Assembly (NCBI GenBank): GCA_028683635.1
Contig: JAQUHL010000010.1
Coordinates: forward strand, 1-15,393
Length of the DNA stretch: 15,393 nt
From: Candidatus Cloacimonadota bacterium
Lineage (GTDB): Bacteria > Cloacimonadota > Cloacimonadia > Cloacimonadales > Cloacimonadaceae
Direction: 5' to 3'
In this document: piece by piece, positions 7,951 to 15,104 of the stretch
How positions within the stretch are numbered: the stretch's first letter is position 1
How the letters are laid out: each line of letters opens with the position of its first letter
Translations under genes and position numbers: made by a program
The notes under the pieces: model-generated
The model's input: only the letters and a program-made list of their open reading frames with translations
What the model was told of the DNA's origin: nothing
Database searches by the model: none

Positions 7951-8389
7951 TTTCTAAAATACCTTGAATTTGCTTTTGATACAGGTTCTGTTTTATATCC
8001 ATAATTTTTATGTCCGTCCTCCTGGTATGATCATAGCCACATAGGTGCAACAAGCTATGAAGGAAGACGAAGAATAACTCACTTTCGAATGTTTTATCCC
8101 CTTGTTGAGCCTCGATTCTATCCATGCTGATTACAATATCTGCCATCATCAGGTCTGGTTCATCTTTGCTCATGGGCACATTGTGAAGGAAACTGAGAGT
8201 ATCCGTACTACCCTCGACTCCGCGGTATTTTTTGTTCAGAATAGAGATTTCGTCATCATAACACAATAGCAAGCTAAGGGATATCTCTCTTCCAGGCATT
8301 TCTCCACTGCTTACCAGATCCAGAATTTTCCTTAAGATTGCTTCATTAACTGGATGGGAAGTGTGGTTTTGAATATCAATCTTGTTCAT
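7937..8389 (-). CDS. ybeY: Endoribonuclease YbeY (rRNA maturation factor)
   Basis: Metal-dependent single-strand endoribonuclease that takes part in 16S rRNA 3'-end maturation and ribosome quality control. The 150-residue product has the TDTLSFL block (near 62-68), DIVISMDRI (near 84), and the zinc site HSLLHLCGYDH with histidines 111, 115 and 121. The usual motif is HGxLHLxGYDH; here the glycine after the first histidine is a serine, while all three metal ligands are kept. Length is normal. The ATG lies 14 bases inside the end of pgpH with little Shine-Dalgarno, which suggests coupled translation. Placement between pgpH and a CNNM gene is the conserved bacterial arrangement. Confidence 0.96.
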   Translation of the reverse strand: MNKIDIQNHTSHPVNEAILRKILDLVSSGEMPGREISLSLLLCYDDEISILNKKYRGVEGSTDTLSFLHNVPMSKDEPDLMMADIVISMDRIEAQQGDKTFESELFFVFLHSLLHLCGYDHTRRTDIKIMDIKQNLYQKQIQGILESGRE

Positions 8390-10484
8390 TATCTTTGGAA
8401 TCCGGATAATCGAGCCTTTTCCTATAGATACTCTCCAGAACCGGGAGCATTGATTTTTTTACCAACGTCAATTCTTTGAGGGTTATGGGAGCATCTTCGA
8501 GCTGGCCTTCTTTTAATAATCTTGATATACTGGTCTCGATAATACTTATGATATCCTGTTCAGTTCTGATATTCTTGGCTTTGGTGGTTGATTCCACAAT
8601 ATCAGCAATCATCACCAGGATCGCTTCTTTACTTTGGGGACGGGGTCCAGGATATTGATATAGAGATTTATCCACCACTCCCCCATTTTTCTCAGCTTGT
8701 TCCAGAAAATAGCGGATCGAACCGGTCCCATGATGCTGGATAATAATATCTAAGACTGCTGAGGGAATTTTGTATTTTTGGGCAAGTTCGATTCCCTCAA
8801 TCACATGGTTCTTGATCAGCTTAGCGCTTTCTTCAGGAGTCAGAGTATCGTGTATTGAGGATGAATCTTCGTTGTTTTCTGTAAATATCCTGGTATTAAC
8901 AATCTTTCCGATATCATGGTAATAGCTTCCTACCCTTGCCAGTAGGGGGTTTGCACCAATTGCCTCGGCAGCCCTTTCGGTAAGATTGCCCACAATCAGA
9001 GAATGATGATAGGTTCCCACAGCTTCGGTTGCAAGTTTTTTGAGCAAGGGATGGTTGAAATCAAGAAGCTCCAGCAAAACCTGTTTTGTAGTTTGATTCC
9101 ATTTTCTCTGAAAGAAAGGTACGGCGATGATGACTACAACGATTGATACTGTGGCAGATATTACTGATAAGCCCAGGTTTCTGAACAGCACTATCAGAGG
9201 GTCATTCCTGTAGATCGATAATGTAAACGAAACAATGAGGTAGGATATTGTAGCATAGAACCAGATAGATAGGTATTCATTGAATGCCTTGTTTTTGCGA
9301 ATCAGGATCAGGGACAAAATACTGGTTAAAAGATACAGGACGATTGAATAAGGATCCCAATTCAAAAAGGGACTCACAATCAAAGCGCATGCCAAGGTAT
9401 AAAGAATGGCAAAGTCAAAATTCAACAGCATTGCTGCAGTTATCGGAAAGAGGATAAAGGGAACCAGAATATTGCTATAACTCAATCCATGATAACTAAC
9501 AATGGAAAGTACCACCAGTAATAACAACCCCATGTTCATGGGCAGGAGTCCGTTTTGCTTGTCCATATCTTTCAGATTCTGGCTGTTGTAGTGAAAATTG
9601 ACCATTAGGATAATGATCAGGTTATAGATCAGAAGTCCTATTGATAGTGCAATTTGTTCAATTGTGCTGCGGGTGATTTTCCTCTCAACATATTCAGCTT
9701 CGAGGGAACTCAGGATGTTCTGCGCCTCATCTGTAATTTTTTCCCCTTTACTGATGATAACATCGTTTCTGGAAACCATACCCTGAGATGTGGAAAGTGT
9801 ACTTAATGCTCTATCTTTCAATTCTTTGAACTTCAGTTCGTTGACTATCAGATTTGGGTTGAAGAGGTAAGAACTGATCTCCTGAGCGAAGCGTCCATAT
9901 TGGGTTCGGGAAAAGGCAGTTGTAAAGGTTTGCCTGGCTTGATCCACGCTCAGTAGCTGCTTGATACTCTTGCGCCGCAAAACCATAGCGTCATATAGAT
10001 CGATACTATCCGTGCTGGCGCTTTCATATATACCTTGTTCATAAATAACCCCACACTCGGTTTTGAGAGCTGTTCTGGCCCTTTCCATGAGTTCTGGAGA
10101 CCTTATGGGAATCAGGGCTTCTCTGGTAAATTCCAGATCAATCTTTTTCAGAGATTCCACAGCTTCGCCAATATCCTCATCTGCTTTGGTCTGGCTGATA
10201 ATCACTAAAACGCTATCGATCAGTTTCAATGCTTCAAAAGCAATTTCCGGAGCTGGAGAAAATGGGATCGGAACCTTGGAGACACTTTCTTCTTTTTCCC
10301 TGTTCAACTGAACCTCTGGCTTCCGAATGGCAAAATCAAAGGGAGCAATGATGTCAAACTCTGCTATTTGGCCCACCTTGAGATGAAACTCCGGAAAATT
10401 GTACTCATTCATCCCAAATAGGTGAAACAGCCCGGCAATTGCAATGGCAATCAGCACACTGTATAAAAGATGTTTCGACTTCAT
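8376..10484 (-). CDS. pgpH: 7TM-HD family cyclic-di-AMP phosphodiesterase (PgpH-like)
   Basis: Membrane phosphodiesterase predicted to cut c-di-AMP to pApA, affecting turgor, potassium and cell-wall homeostasis. Layout: an N-terminal membrane helix (about 5-22); a long extracytoplasmic 7TMR-HDED region (about 30-260) with FDIIAPFDFAIRK near its start and GEKITDEAQNILSSLE near its end; a block of about seven membrane helices (about 275-455); then the cytoplasmic HD domain. The HD domain has TYHHSLIVGNLTERAAEAIG, VGSYYHDIGK with the metal HD pair near 523-524, IIQHHGTG, and YPGPRPQSKEAILVMIADIVE. I used the ATG at 10484 (702 residues); a TTG at 10496 is also in frame and neither has a strong ribosome binding site. 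It begins a run of overlapping genes. All HD-domain landmarks are intact. Confidence 0.94.
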   Translation of the reverse strand: MKSKHLLYSVLIAIAIAGLFHLFGMNEYNFPEFHLKVGQIAEFDIIAPFDFAIRKPEVQLNREKEESVSKVPIPFSPAPEIAFEALKLIDSVLVIISQTKADEDIGEAVESLKKIDLEFTREALIPIRSPELMERARTALKTECGVIYEQGIYESASTDSIDLYDAMVLRRKSIKQLLSVDQARQTFTTAFSRTQYGRFAQEISSYLFNPNLIVNELKFKELKDRALSTLSTSQGMVSRNDVIISKGEKITDEAQNILSSLEAEYVERKITRSTIEQIALSIGLLIYNLIIILMVNFHYNSQNLKDMDKQNGLLPMNMGLLLLVVLSIVSYHGLSYSNILVPFILFPITAAMLLNFDFAILYTLACALIVSPFLNWDPYSIVLYLLTSILSLILIRKNKAFNEYLSIWFYATISYLIVSFTLSIYRNDPLIVLFRNLGLSVISATVSIVVVIIAVPFFQRKWNQTTKQVLLELLDFNHPLLKKLATEAVGTYHHSLIVGNLTERAAEAIGANPLLARVGSYYHDIGKIVNTRIFTENNEDSSSIHDTLTPEESAKLIKNHVIEGIELAQKYKIPSAVLDIIIQHHGTGSIRYFLEQAEKNGGVVDKSLYQYPGPRPQSKEAILVMIADIVESTTKAKNIRTEQDIISIIETSISRLLKEGQLEDAPITLKELTLVKKSMLPVLESIYRKRLDYPDSKDNEQD

Positions 10485-10519
10485 AATCACACTCAAGCTT
10501 TTATCCGTTTACTGTCAAT

Positions 10520-10554
10520 AAAAAACAGACTCATAGCCTGCGAGGTTAATGAGC
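10520..10554 (-). terminator. Possible weak intrinsic terminator after pyrG
   Basis: On the minus strand, GCTCAT (10554-10549) can pair with ATGAGT (10534-10529) across a 14-base loop, then CTG and a run of six T follow (10525-10520). The stem is only 6 bp with one G-T pair, so termination would be partial at best. It sits in the 109-base gap between pyrG and pgpH, the only sizeable break in the gene train. It may set different expression levels for the metabolic genes upstream and the envelope genes downstream. No clear promoter is visible in the gap. Confidence 0.3.
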
Positions 10555-10605
10555 TTAACCATAATTCTTTGGTCACTGACGGCCTTAAGGCAGGATGAAG
10601 AGATG

Positions 10606-12204
10606 TTATGAAGATCGTTCCTTAGCTTTTTTGATAAATTCCCGGAATATTGGGTGAGGACGGTTGGGTCGGGATTTGAATTCCGGATGGAATTGTACTC
10701 CAATGTAGAAAACATGATCTGGCAGTTCAATGATCTCAACGAGCATGTTGTCTGGTGACAATCCACTCAATTTCAAGCCCTTAGCCTGGAGTGCGTCCCG
10801 ATATTGATTGTTAAACTCATAGCGGTGCCTGTGCCTTTCGGAAATCAGTGGTTCCTGATAAATCGATTGGGCAAGGCTATGTTCCTCAATTCTGCAGGGG
10901 TAAGAGCCAAGGCGCATCGTGCCTCCCAGTTTTTCGATATAAACTTGATCTTGCATCAGGTCTATCACTGGATGAGGGCTAAGTTCGTCAAACTCAGTGC
11001 TATTGGCTTCTGCCAGGCCACAGACGTTTCTGGCAAATTCGATGGCTGCCACGTGCAGGCCCAGGCAGATTCCAAAGAAAGGAATGTTCCGGGTTCTGGC
11101 ATATTCGGCAATTGCAATCTTACCTTCCACTCCGCGCATGCCAAAACCTCCGGGGATCAGAATCCCATCCACATCCACCAACTCATTATCGAGTTCGGAG
11201 TTACAGAGTTTTTGCTCTGAATCCACCCATTTGATCTGCAGCTTGGTTTTGCTCGTTGCCGCTGCATGAAACAAGGCTTCTTCCACACTTTTATAAGCAT
11301 CCTGGTGCTTTACATATTTACCGCAAACTGCGATTGTTACCTTGCTATTTGCCTGGCTGGAATTTTGGATGAATTCATACCAATCATCAAGCTGAATATC
11401 ACCGCATTCAAGATTAAAGTGCTGGCAAACAAGCTCCGGCACTCTGGCCCTTTGAAACACCAGGGGAATCTCGTAAACGTTTTTCACATCTATGGCATTA
11501 ATCACCCGATCCCTTTGAACATTAGTAAACAGGGCGATTTTGCTGTAGATTTCATCGTCAAAAGCTTTTTCTGAACGGCATAGCAAGATATCCGGCTGGA
11601 TACCGATCTCTCTAAGTTTATAGGCACTGTGTTGGGATGGTTTTGTTTTGAGTTCACCGGCTGAACGGATAAAGGGAACGTAGGTCAGCAGGATATTCAG
11701 GGTATTTTCAATCCCCAGATCGAGCCTCATCTGTCTCACTGCCTCCAAAAAAGGCAGGCTTTCAATGTCACCGACAGTACCGCCGATTTCGGAAATAATG
11801 ATGTCATTATCTTTGTCCAGCTTTTGGATGCGGGATTTTATCTCATTGGTAACGTGAGGAATAACTTGCACCGTCTTGCCCAGATAGACGCCTTTGCGTT
11901 CGTTTCTCAGGACGGCTTCATACACCTGTCCGGCTGAACAGCTTGAAGCCCGATTCAAGGCCACATCCACAAAGCGTTCGTAGTGACCAAGATCAAGATC
12001 GGTTTCAGCACCATCATCTGTAACGAACACTTCGCCGTGTTGGAAAGGACTCATCGTACCGGGATCGACATTCAGATATGGATCAAACTTTTGCAGAGCA
12101 ACCTTGTATCCCATTCTCTTGAGCAGTGTGCCAATCGAGGCAGTTGCTATCCCCTTGCCAAGAGAGGATAGCACTCCGCCCATTACGAATATGTATTTTG
12201 CCAT
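10606..12204 (-). CDS. pyrG: CTP synthase
   Basis: Makes CTP from UTP, ATP and glutamine. The 532-residue product has the N-terminal amidoligase domain, with MAKYIFVMGGVLSSLGKG at 1-18, DPYLNVDPGTMSPFQHGEVF at 41-60, and SEIGGTVGDIE near 138-148. The C-terminal class I glutamine amidotransferase domain has PGGFGMRGVEGKI at 351-363, the nucleophile Cys380 in FGICLGLH, and His506/Glu508 in FHPEF. One feature is odd: the residue four after the nucleophile is histidine (CAC) where the family nearly always has glutamine (GICLGMQ). The start is the only sensible one, with AAGG 7-8 bases upstream in the 12-base gap after the aminotransferase gene. Identity is certain. Confidence 0.98.
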   Translation of the reverse strand: MAKYIFVMGGVLSSLGKGIATASIGTLLKRMGYKVALQKFDPYLNVDPGTMSPFQHGEVFVTDDGAETDLDLGHYERFVDVALNRASSCSAGQVYEAVLRNERKGVYLGKTVQVIPHVTNEIKSRIQKLDKDNDIIISEIGGTVGDIESLPFLEAVRQMRLDLGIENTLNILLTYVPFIRSAGELKTKPSQHSAYKLREIGIQPDILLCRSEKAFDDEIYSKIALFTNVQRDRVINAIDVKNVYEIPLVFQRARVPELVCQHFNLECGDIQLDDWYEFIQNSSQANSKVTIAVCGKYVKHQDAYKSVEEALFHAAATSKTKLQIKWVDSEQKLCNSELDNELVDVDGILIPGGFGMRGVEGKIAIAEYARTRNIPFFGICLGLHVAAIEFARNVCGLAEANSTEFDELSPHPVIDLMQDQVYIEKLGGTMRLGSYPCRIEEHSLAQSIYQEPLISERHRHRYEFNNQYRDALQAKGLKLSGLSPDNMLVEIIELPDHVFYIGVQFHPEFKSRPNRPHPIFREFIKKAKERSS

Positions 12205-12216
12205 CTTAATACCTTA

Positions 12217-13461
12217 TTAACATAGAGCTTTAAGCTCTGCAAGTCCGGCTTTGATAGTTTCCAGGGTATAGGCCAGATCTTCATCAGTGTGCCGGTAACA
12301 GATATACCCATGGTGATAAGGCTGTAGAAAGACCCGGTTTCGGATCAGATAGGTATAGAATTCGTTCCGCAATTTCTTGTACAGCCCGGTATCGTCCTTG
12401 TCAAAAGTGATAAAAGGCATCCAGGGAGCACCCGAAAACTTCACTGGGAGTCCGCTGTCTGAGACTATTTTTGTGAGCTTCCCGGCAAAGAGTGTACCCC
12501 TTTGGTGGATAACATCGAGTACTTTGTCTCTTTCCAGAATTTCAATGGTTTTCAGTGCGGCCACTTGGGAATCGCTGTTTGGGAAATAGGTTGAGGATAA
12601 AAACACCTTGTCTGCCAACACGCTCATCACTTCCCTTTTTCCCACCAGAGCACTGATGGCATAGCCATTGGCCATGGCTTTTCCAAAGGTGGAAAGATCC
12701 GGGGTAACGCCGAAATATTTCTGCGCTCCACCGATCGAGCATCTGAATCCGCTGCGGATCTCATCAAAGATCAGGACGCAACCATATTGATCGGCAAGTT
12801 TTCTCACTCCTTCCAGGTAACCGGGTTTCGGCATTTCAACCTCATGAGCCAGCGGATGTCCCACCGGGGTGATAATGATGCCGGCCATATCTTTTCCATG
12901 CACCTTTAGGATGTCCTCAAGCTGGTCAAGATCATTGTAATGAAATTCTATCACATCCTCATAAAACTTCTGAGGAATCCCGCCTTTCACTTCCACACAC
13001 CAATCGTGCCAGCCGTGATATCCGCATCTGGCGATCTTGGTTCTTCCCGTGTAAGCTCTTGCCACCCGAATGGCAATGGTGGTGGCATCAGAACCGGTTT
13101 TGACCATGACTGCCATTTCGCAGGAAGGAATGATCTGGGTGAGTTTTTCGATCAGGGTATGCTGGATGGGCTGGGTAAGGGAAAAGCAAAAGCCCTTGGA
13201 TCTAATCTGTTCGATAACGGCATTATCGATTTCTTCCTCACGATAACCAATAATTATCGGCCCGTAGGCGCACAGAAAATCTATGTATTCATTACCATCG
13301 ATGTCTTTGACTCTGCCACCTTTACCTTCTTCGAAGTAGATGGGGTATTCTCCAATCACGAAGTTATAGGGTCTGCGGATCCCGGCAACTCCCCCGGGAA
13401 CAAGTTTCTGGGCGGCTTCGAACATTGCCAGGCTTTTATCGAGTTTGAGTTTCTTATTCAT
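12217..13461 (-). CDS. Class III PLP aminotransferase, GSA-aminomutase-like (possible acyl-CoA beta-transaminase)
   Basis: A fold-type I PLP enzyme of 414 residues, close in sequence style to glutamate-1-semialdehyde 2,1-aminomutase (HemL). It has KTGSDATTIAIRVARAYTGR near 121-140 (phosphate-binding region), YHGWHDW at 148-154, IFDEIRSGFR at 231-240 with the PLP-binding aspartate 233, and STFGKAMANGY with Schiff-base Lys261. True HemL usually reads SGTEA where this has TGSDA, and CYHGHAD where this has GYHGWHD. No heme biosynthesis gene is nearby. The neighbour upstream is a thiolase, 21 bases away, so a role on acyl-CoA amino compounds is plausible. One candidate is 3-aminobutyryl-CoA aminotransferase, described in Candidatus Cloacimonas for lysine fermentation. 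A strong AAAGGAG precedes the ATG. The fold and cofactor are sure; the substrate is inference. Confidence 0.9.
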   Translation of the reverse strand: MNKKLKLDKSLAMFEAAQKLVPGGVAGIRRPYNFVIGEYPIYFEEGKGGRVKDIDGNEYIDFLCAYGPIIIGYREEEIDNAVIEQIRSKGFCFSLTQPIQHTLIEKLTQIIPSCEMAVMVKTGSDATTIAIRVARAYTGRTKIARCGYHGWHDWCVEVKGGIPQKFYEDVIEFHYNDLDQLEDILKVHGKDMAGIIITPVGHPLAHEVEMPKPGYLEGVRKLADQYGCVLIFDEIRSGFRCSIGGAQKYFGVTPDLSTFGKAMANGYAISALVGKREVMSVLADKVFLSSTYFPNSDSQVAALKTIEILERDKVLDVIHQRGTLFAGKLTKIVSDSGLPVKFSGAPWMPFITFDKDDTGLYKKLRNEFYTYLIRNRVFLQPYHHGYICYRHTDEDLAYTLETIKAGLAELKALC

Positions 13462-13482
13462 TTATCTTTATCTCCTTTGTCT

Positions 13483-14679
13483 TCAGAGGCACTGCCACAA
13501 TGATGCAATTCCCATTCCCCCACCAATGCATAGTGAAGCCAGACCTTTTTTCACCTGTCTTTTCTTCATCTCGTGCAGGAGAGTAACAATGATTCTTGCT
13601 CCGCTGGCACCAATCGGATGCCCCAGCGCAATCGCTCCGCCATTGACGTTGATAATTTCTTCATTTAGCTCCAGCCCCTCCTCTTTCAACCCCTTCAATA
13701 CGGCAAGGGATTGGGCAGCAAAAGCTTCATTCAGCTCAGCAAGTTCGATATCGGAGGCTTTCCAATTTGCCTTGGCGAGCACTTTCTTGATGGCTGGAAC
13801 AGGACCAAAGCCCATGATGGAAGGATCCACACCCGCACTTGCCGAATCGACAAGATATGCCTGGGGGCTCAGCCCCAGTTCCTGTGCCTTTGTTTCGGAC
13901 ATCAGCATCAAAAGTGCTGCACCGTCATTGATCCCGGAGGAATTGGCAGCAGTGACCGTTCCATCCGCTTTGAAAGCGGGACGCAATTTGGCAAGGCTCT
14001 CCTGGGTAACGCCTTTACGGGGCATTTCGTCCTGATCTATACGCAGGGGATCGCCCTTTCTCTGGGGAATGATTACCGGCACGATCTCGTCAGTGAACCG
14101 TCCCGAAACCATTGCCGCTTCCGTTTTATTCTGGCTTTTGCAGGCAAATAAATCCTGATCATATCTGCTGATGTTATATTTGCCAGCGAGATTTTCGGCA
14201 GTGATACCCATGTGGTAATTATTGAAAATATCGCTCAGGCCGTCTTTGATCATGAGGTCAACGATCGTCCTGTCACCCATTTTTGATCCCCATCTCAGGT
14301 CAGGAAGCGCATAGGGTATCTGGCTCATATTCTCAGCACCACCGGCAATGACGATCTCAGCATCCCCGCTTTGAATTGCCTGGGCTGCAAGAGCGATTGC
14401 CTTCATTCCGGATCCACAGACTTTGTTCACAGTGTAGGCGGGCAATTCCACAGGAAGGCCAGAGTTGATGGCAATCTGCCGGGAAACATTTTGGCCCTGT
14501 CCTGCCCCGCAAACATTTCCAATGATCACTTCATCGATCTGTTTGGGATCTACCCCGGTTTCGCATAGAATTGCTCTTAAGACTGTTTCGCCAAGCTTGA
14601 TGGCTGAAACATCCTTGAAAACCCCTCCGAAATTTCCTATTGCAGTGCGCTTTGCACATACTACAACGACGTGTTTCAT
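13483..14679 (-). CDS. atoB: Acetyl-CoA C-acetyltransferase (thiolase)
   Basis: Degradative or biosynthetic thiolase that interconverts acetoacetyl-CoA plus CoA with two acetyl-CoA. The 398-residue product has all catalytic landmarks: the acyl-accepting Cys88 in NKVCGSGMKA, NEAFAAQSLAV near 330, His354 in GHPIGASGAR, and the second cysteine Cys384 in CIGGGMG. The length is typical of tetrameric cytosolic thiolases. The C terminus (LWQCL) differs slightly from the common LIVER-like ending but follows an intact active site. GGAGGA lies 5 bases before the ATG. As the first gene of the minus-strand train it faces the large intergenic region with the palindrome. With the aminotransferase downstream it suggests a C4 acyl-CoA pathway. 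Which thiolase reaction direction is used cannot be read from sequence. Confidence 0.95.
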   Translation of the reverse strand: MKHVVVVCAKRTAIGNFGGVFKDVSAIKLGETVLRAILCETGVDPKQIDEVIIGNVCGAGQGQNVSRQIAINSGLPVELPAYTVNKVCGSGMKAIALAAQAIQSGDAEIVIAGGAENMSQIPYALPDLRWGSKMGDRTIVDLMIKDGLSDIFNNYHMGITAENLAGKYNISRYDQDLFACKSQNKTEAAMVSGRFTDEIVPVIIPQRKGDPLRIDQDEMPRKGVTQESLAKLRPAFKADGTVTAANSSGINDGAALLMLMSETKAQELGLSPQAYLVDSASAGVDPSIMGFGPVPAIKKVLAKANWKASDIELAELNEAFAAQSLAVLKGLKEEGLELNEEIINVNGGAIALGHPIGASGARIIVTLLHEMKKRQVKKGLASLCIGGGMGIASLWQCL

Positions 14680-14722
14680 GATTCCTCCATCACAGAAAAT
14701 TATGTTTTTTTCAAAGAAATTT

Positions 14723-14745
14723 AGCTCTGATTTTAGTCAAGAGCT
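14723..14745. promoter_or_regulatory. Small inverted repeat in the thiolase upstream region, possible operator
   Basis: AGCTCT (14723-14728) and AGAGCT (14740-14745) form perfect 6-base arms around an 11-base spacer, 44-66 bases before the thiolase start codon. The right arm touches a TTGACT hexamer on the minus strand (14740-14735) that resembles a -35 box, but no good -10 follows at 16-18 bases. It could be a repressor or activator site, or chance. Confidence 0.25.
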
Positions 14746-14835
14746 TTCCCGAAATTACTTTCTTTTTCACGAAGGCGACATCGTTATTCGTTGTTCCAGT
14801 TCGTTATTACTGTGATCGTTACTCCTGTTATTCTC

Positions 14836-15002
14836 GGCCGATCTTGCTCCAGGACTTATTCAATGGTCCTTGCTTGAAGGCGTTAATCACTTCTTAATCT
14901 ACCCTTAATCAAGCGTTAATAATTAACGCTTGATTAAGGGTAGATTAAGAAGTGATTAACGCTGTCAAGTAAGGCTCACACTTGTCCTGGTGAAGTATGG
15001 CC
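14836..15002. repeat. Outer imperfect foldback surrounding the 41-bp palindrome
   Basis: Complementarity continues outside the perfect core after a 2x2 mismatch. Bases 14873-14877 (CTTGA) pair with 14965-14969, and 14868-14871 (CCTT) pair with 14971-14974 across a G-T. CCAGGAC (14849-14855) pairs with GTCCTGG (14984-14990), CTT (14843-14845) with AAG (14993-14995), and GGCC (14836-14839) with GGCC (14999-15002). The whole unit is a roughly 167-base foldback that decays outward, like a miniature inverted-repeat element or a long structured hairpin. I see no target-site duplication at its ends. Confidence 0.6.
14880..14962. repeat. Perfect 41-bp inverted repeat with 1-base centre, made of 11-base phased TTAATC/GATTAA units
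   Basis: The left arm 14880-14920 is the exact reverse complement of the right arm 14922-14962, with a single A (14921) between them. Each arm is built from TTAATC-type hexamers at a fixed 11-base period: 14883, 14894, 14905 and 14916 on the left, and the mirror GATTAA copies ending at 14926, 14937, 14948 and 14959 on the right. Linkers of five bases (acttc, taccc, aagcg) differ between units but are matched by their mirror partners. The element can extrude a cruciform in DNA or form a 41-bp hairpin in RNA. It lies between two divergent gene starts and is not followed by a T-run on either strand, so it is not an ordinary terminator. Confidence 0.97.
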
Positions 15003-15104
15003 AGACAACGAAGTTTTTCTTGACTGATTGGGGCAACTGAAGAAAATGCGCCGGATAAGAAAGAGTAATACTACAAAGAAAATACATCTTTCCTGGAGGC
15101 AATA

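Larger units (their letters stand above)
14680..15104. other. Divergent intergenic region with foldback element
   Basis: This 425-base stretch separates the start of the thiolase gene (minus strand) from the start of a secreted-protein gene (plus strand). I see no supportable gene in it. It contains the thiolase leader, a small AGCTCT/AGAGCT inverted repeat beside a TTGACT hexamer, a cluster of GTTATT-like words (14781-14832), the large foldback centred on 14921, and a TTGACT hexamer (15020-15025) that could be a -35 element for the downstream gene. No convincing -10 box pairs with either TTGACT at normal spacing. Confidence 0.7.

Noticed and set aside
10582..10591. GCCTTAAGGC palindrome in the pyrG-pgpH gap as an operator
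   Set aside because: A 10-base palindrome of this kind is easily chance and has no promoter element beside it.
12217..13461. Confident HemL (glutamate-1-semialdehyde aminomutase) annotation
   Set aside because: Motifs differ from HemL and the context is a thiolase, with no tetrapyrrole gene in the window.
12940..14151. Long plus-strand frames opposite the aminotransferase and thiolase
   Set aside because: They mirror highly conserved enzymes on the other strand and have no family features of their own.
14465..14815. Plus-strand open frame crossing the thiolase start
   Set aside because: It is mostly the antisense of the thiolase gene and its intergenic tail is low complexity with no recognisable domain.
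14880..14962. Palindrome as a CRISPR array
   Set aside because: Repeat units are 6 bases with 5-base linkers arranged as an inverted repeat; there are no direct repeats with long unique spacers and no cas genes.
14880..14962. Palindrome as a bidirectional intrinsic terminator
   Set aside because: Both flanking genes start here and read away from it, the stem is AT-rich, and no T-run follows on either strand.
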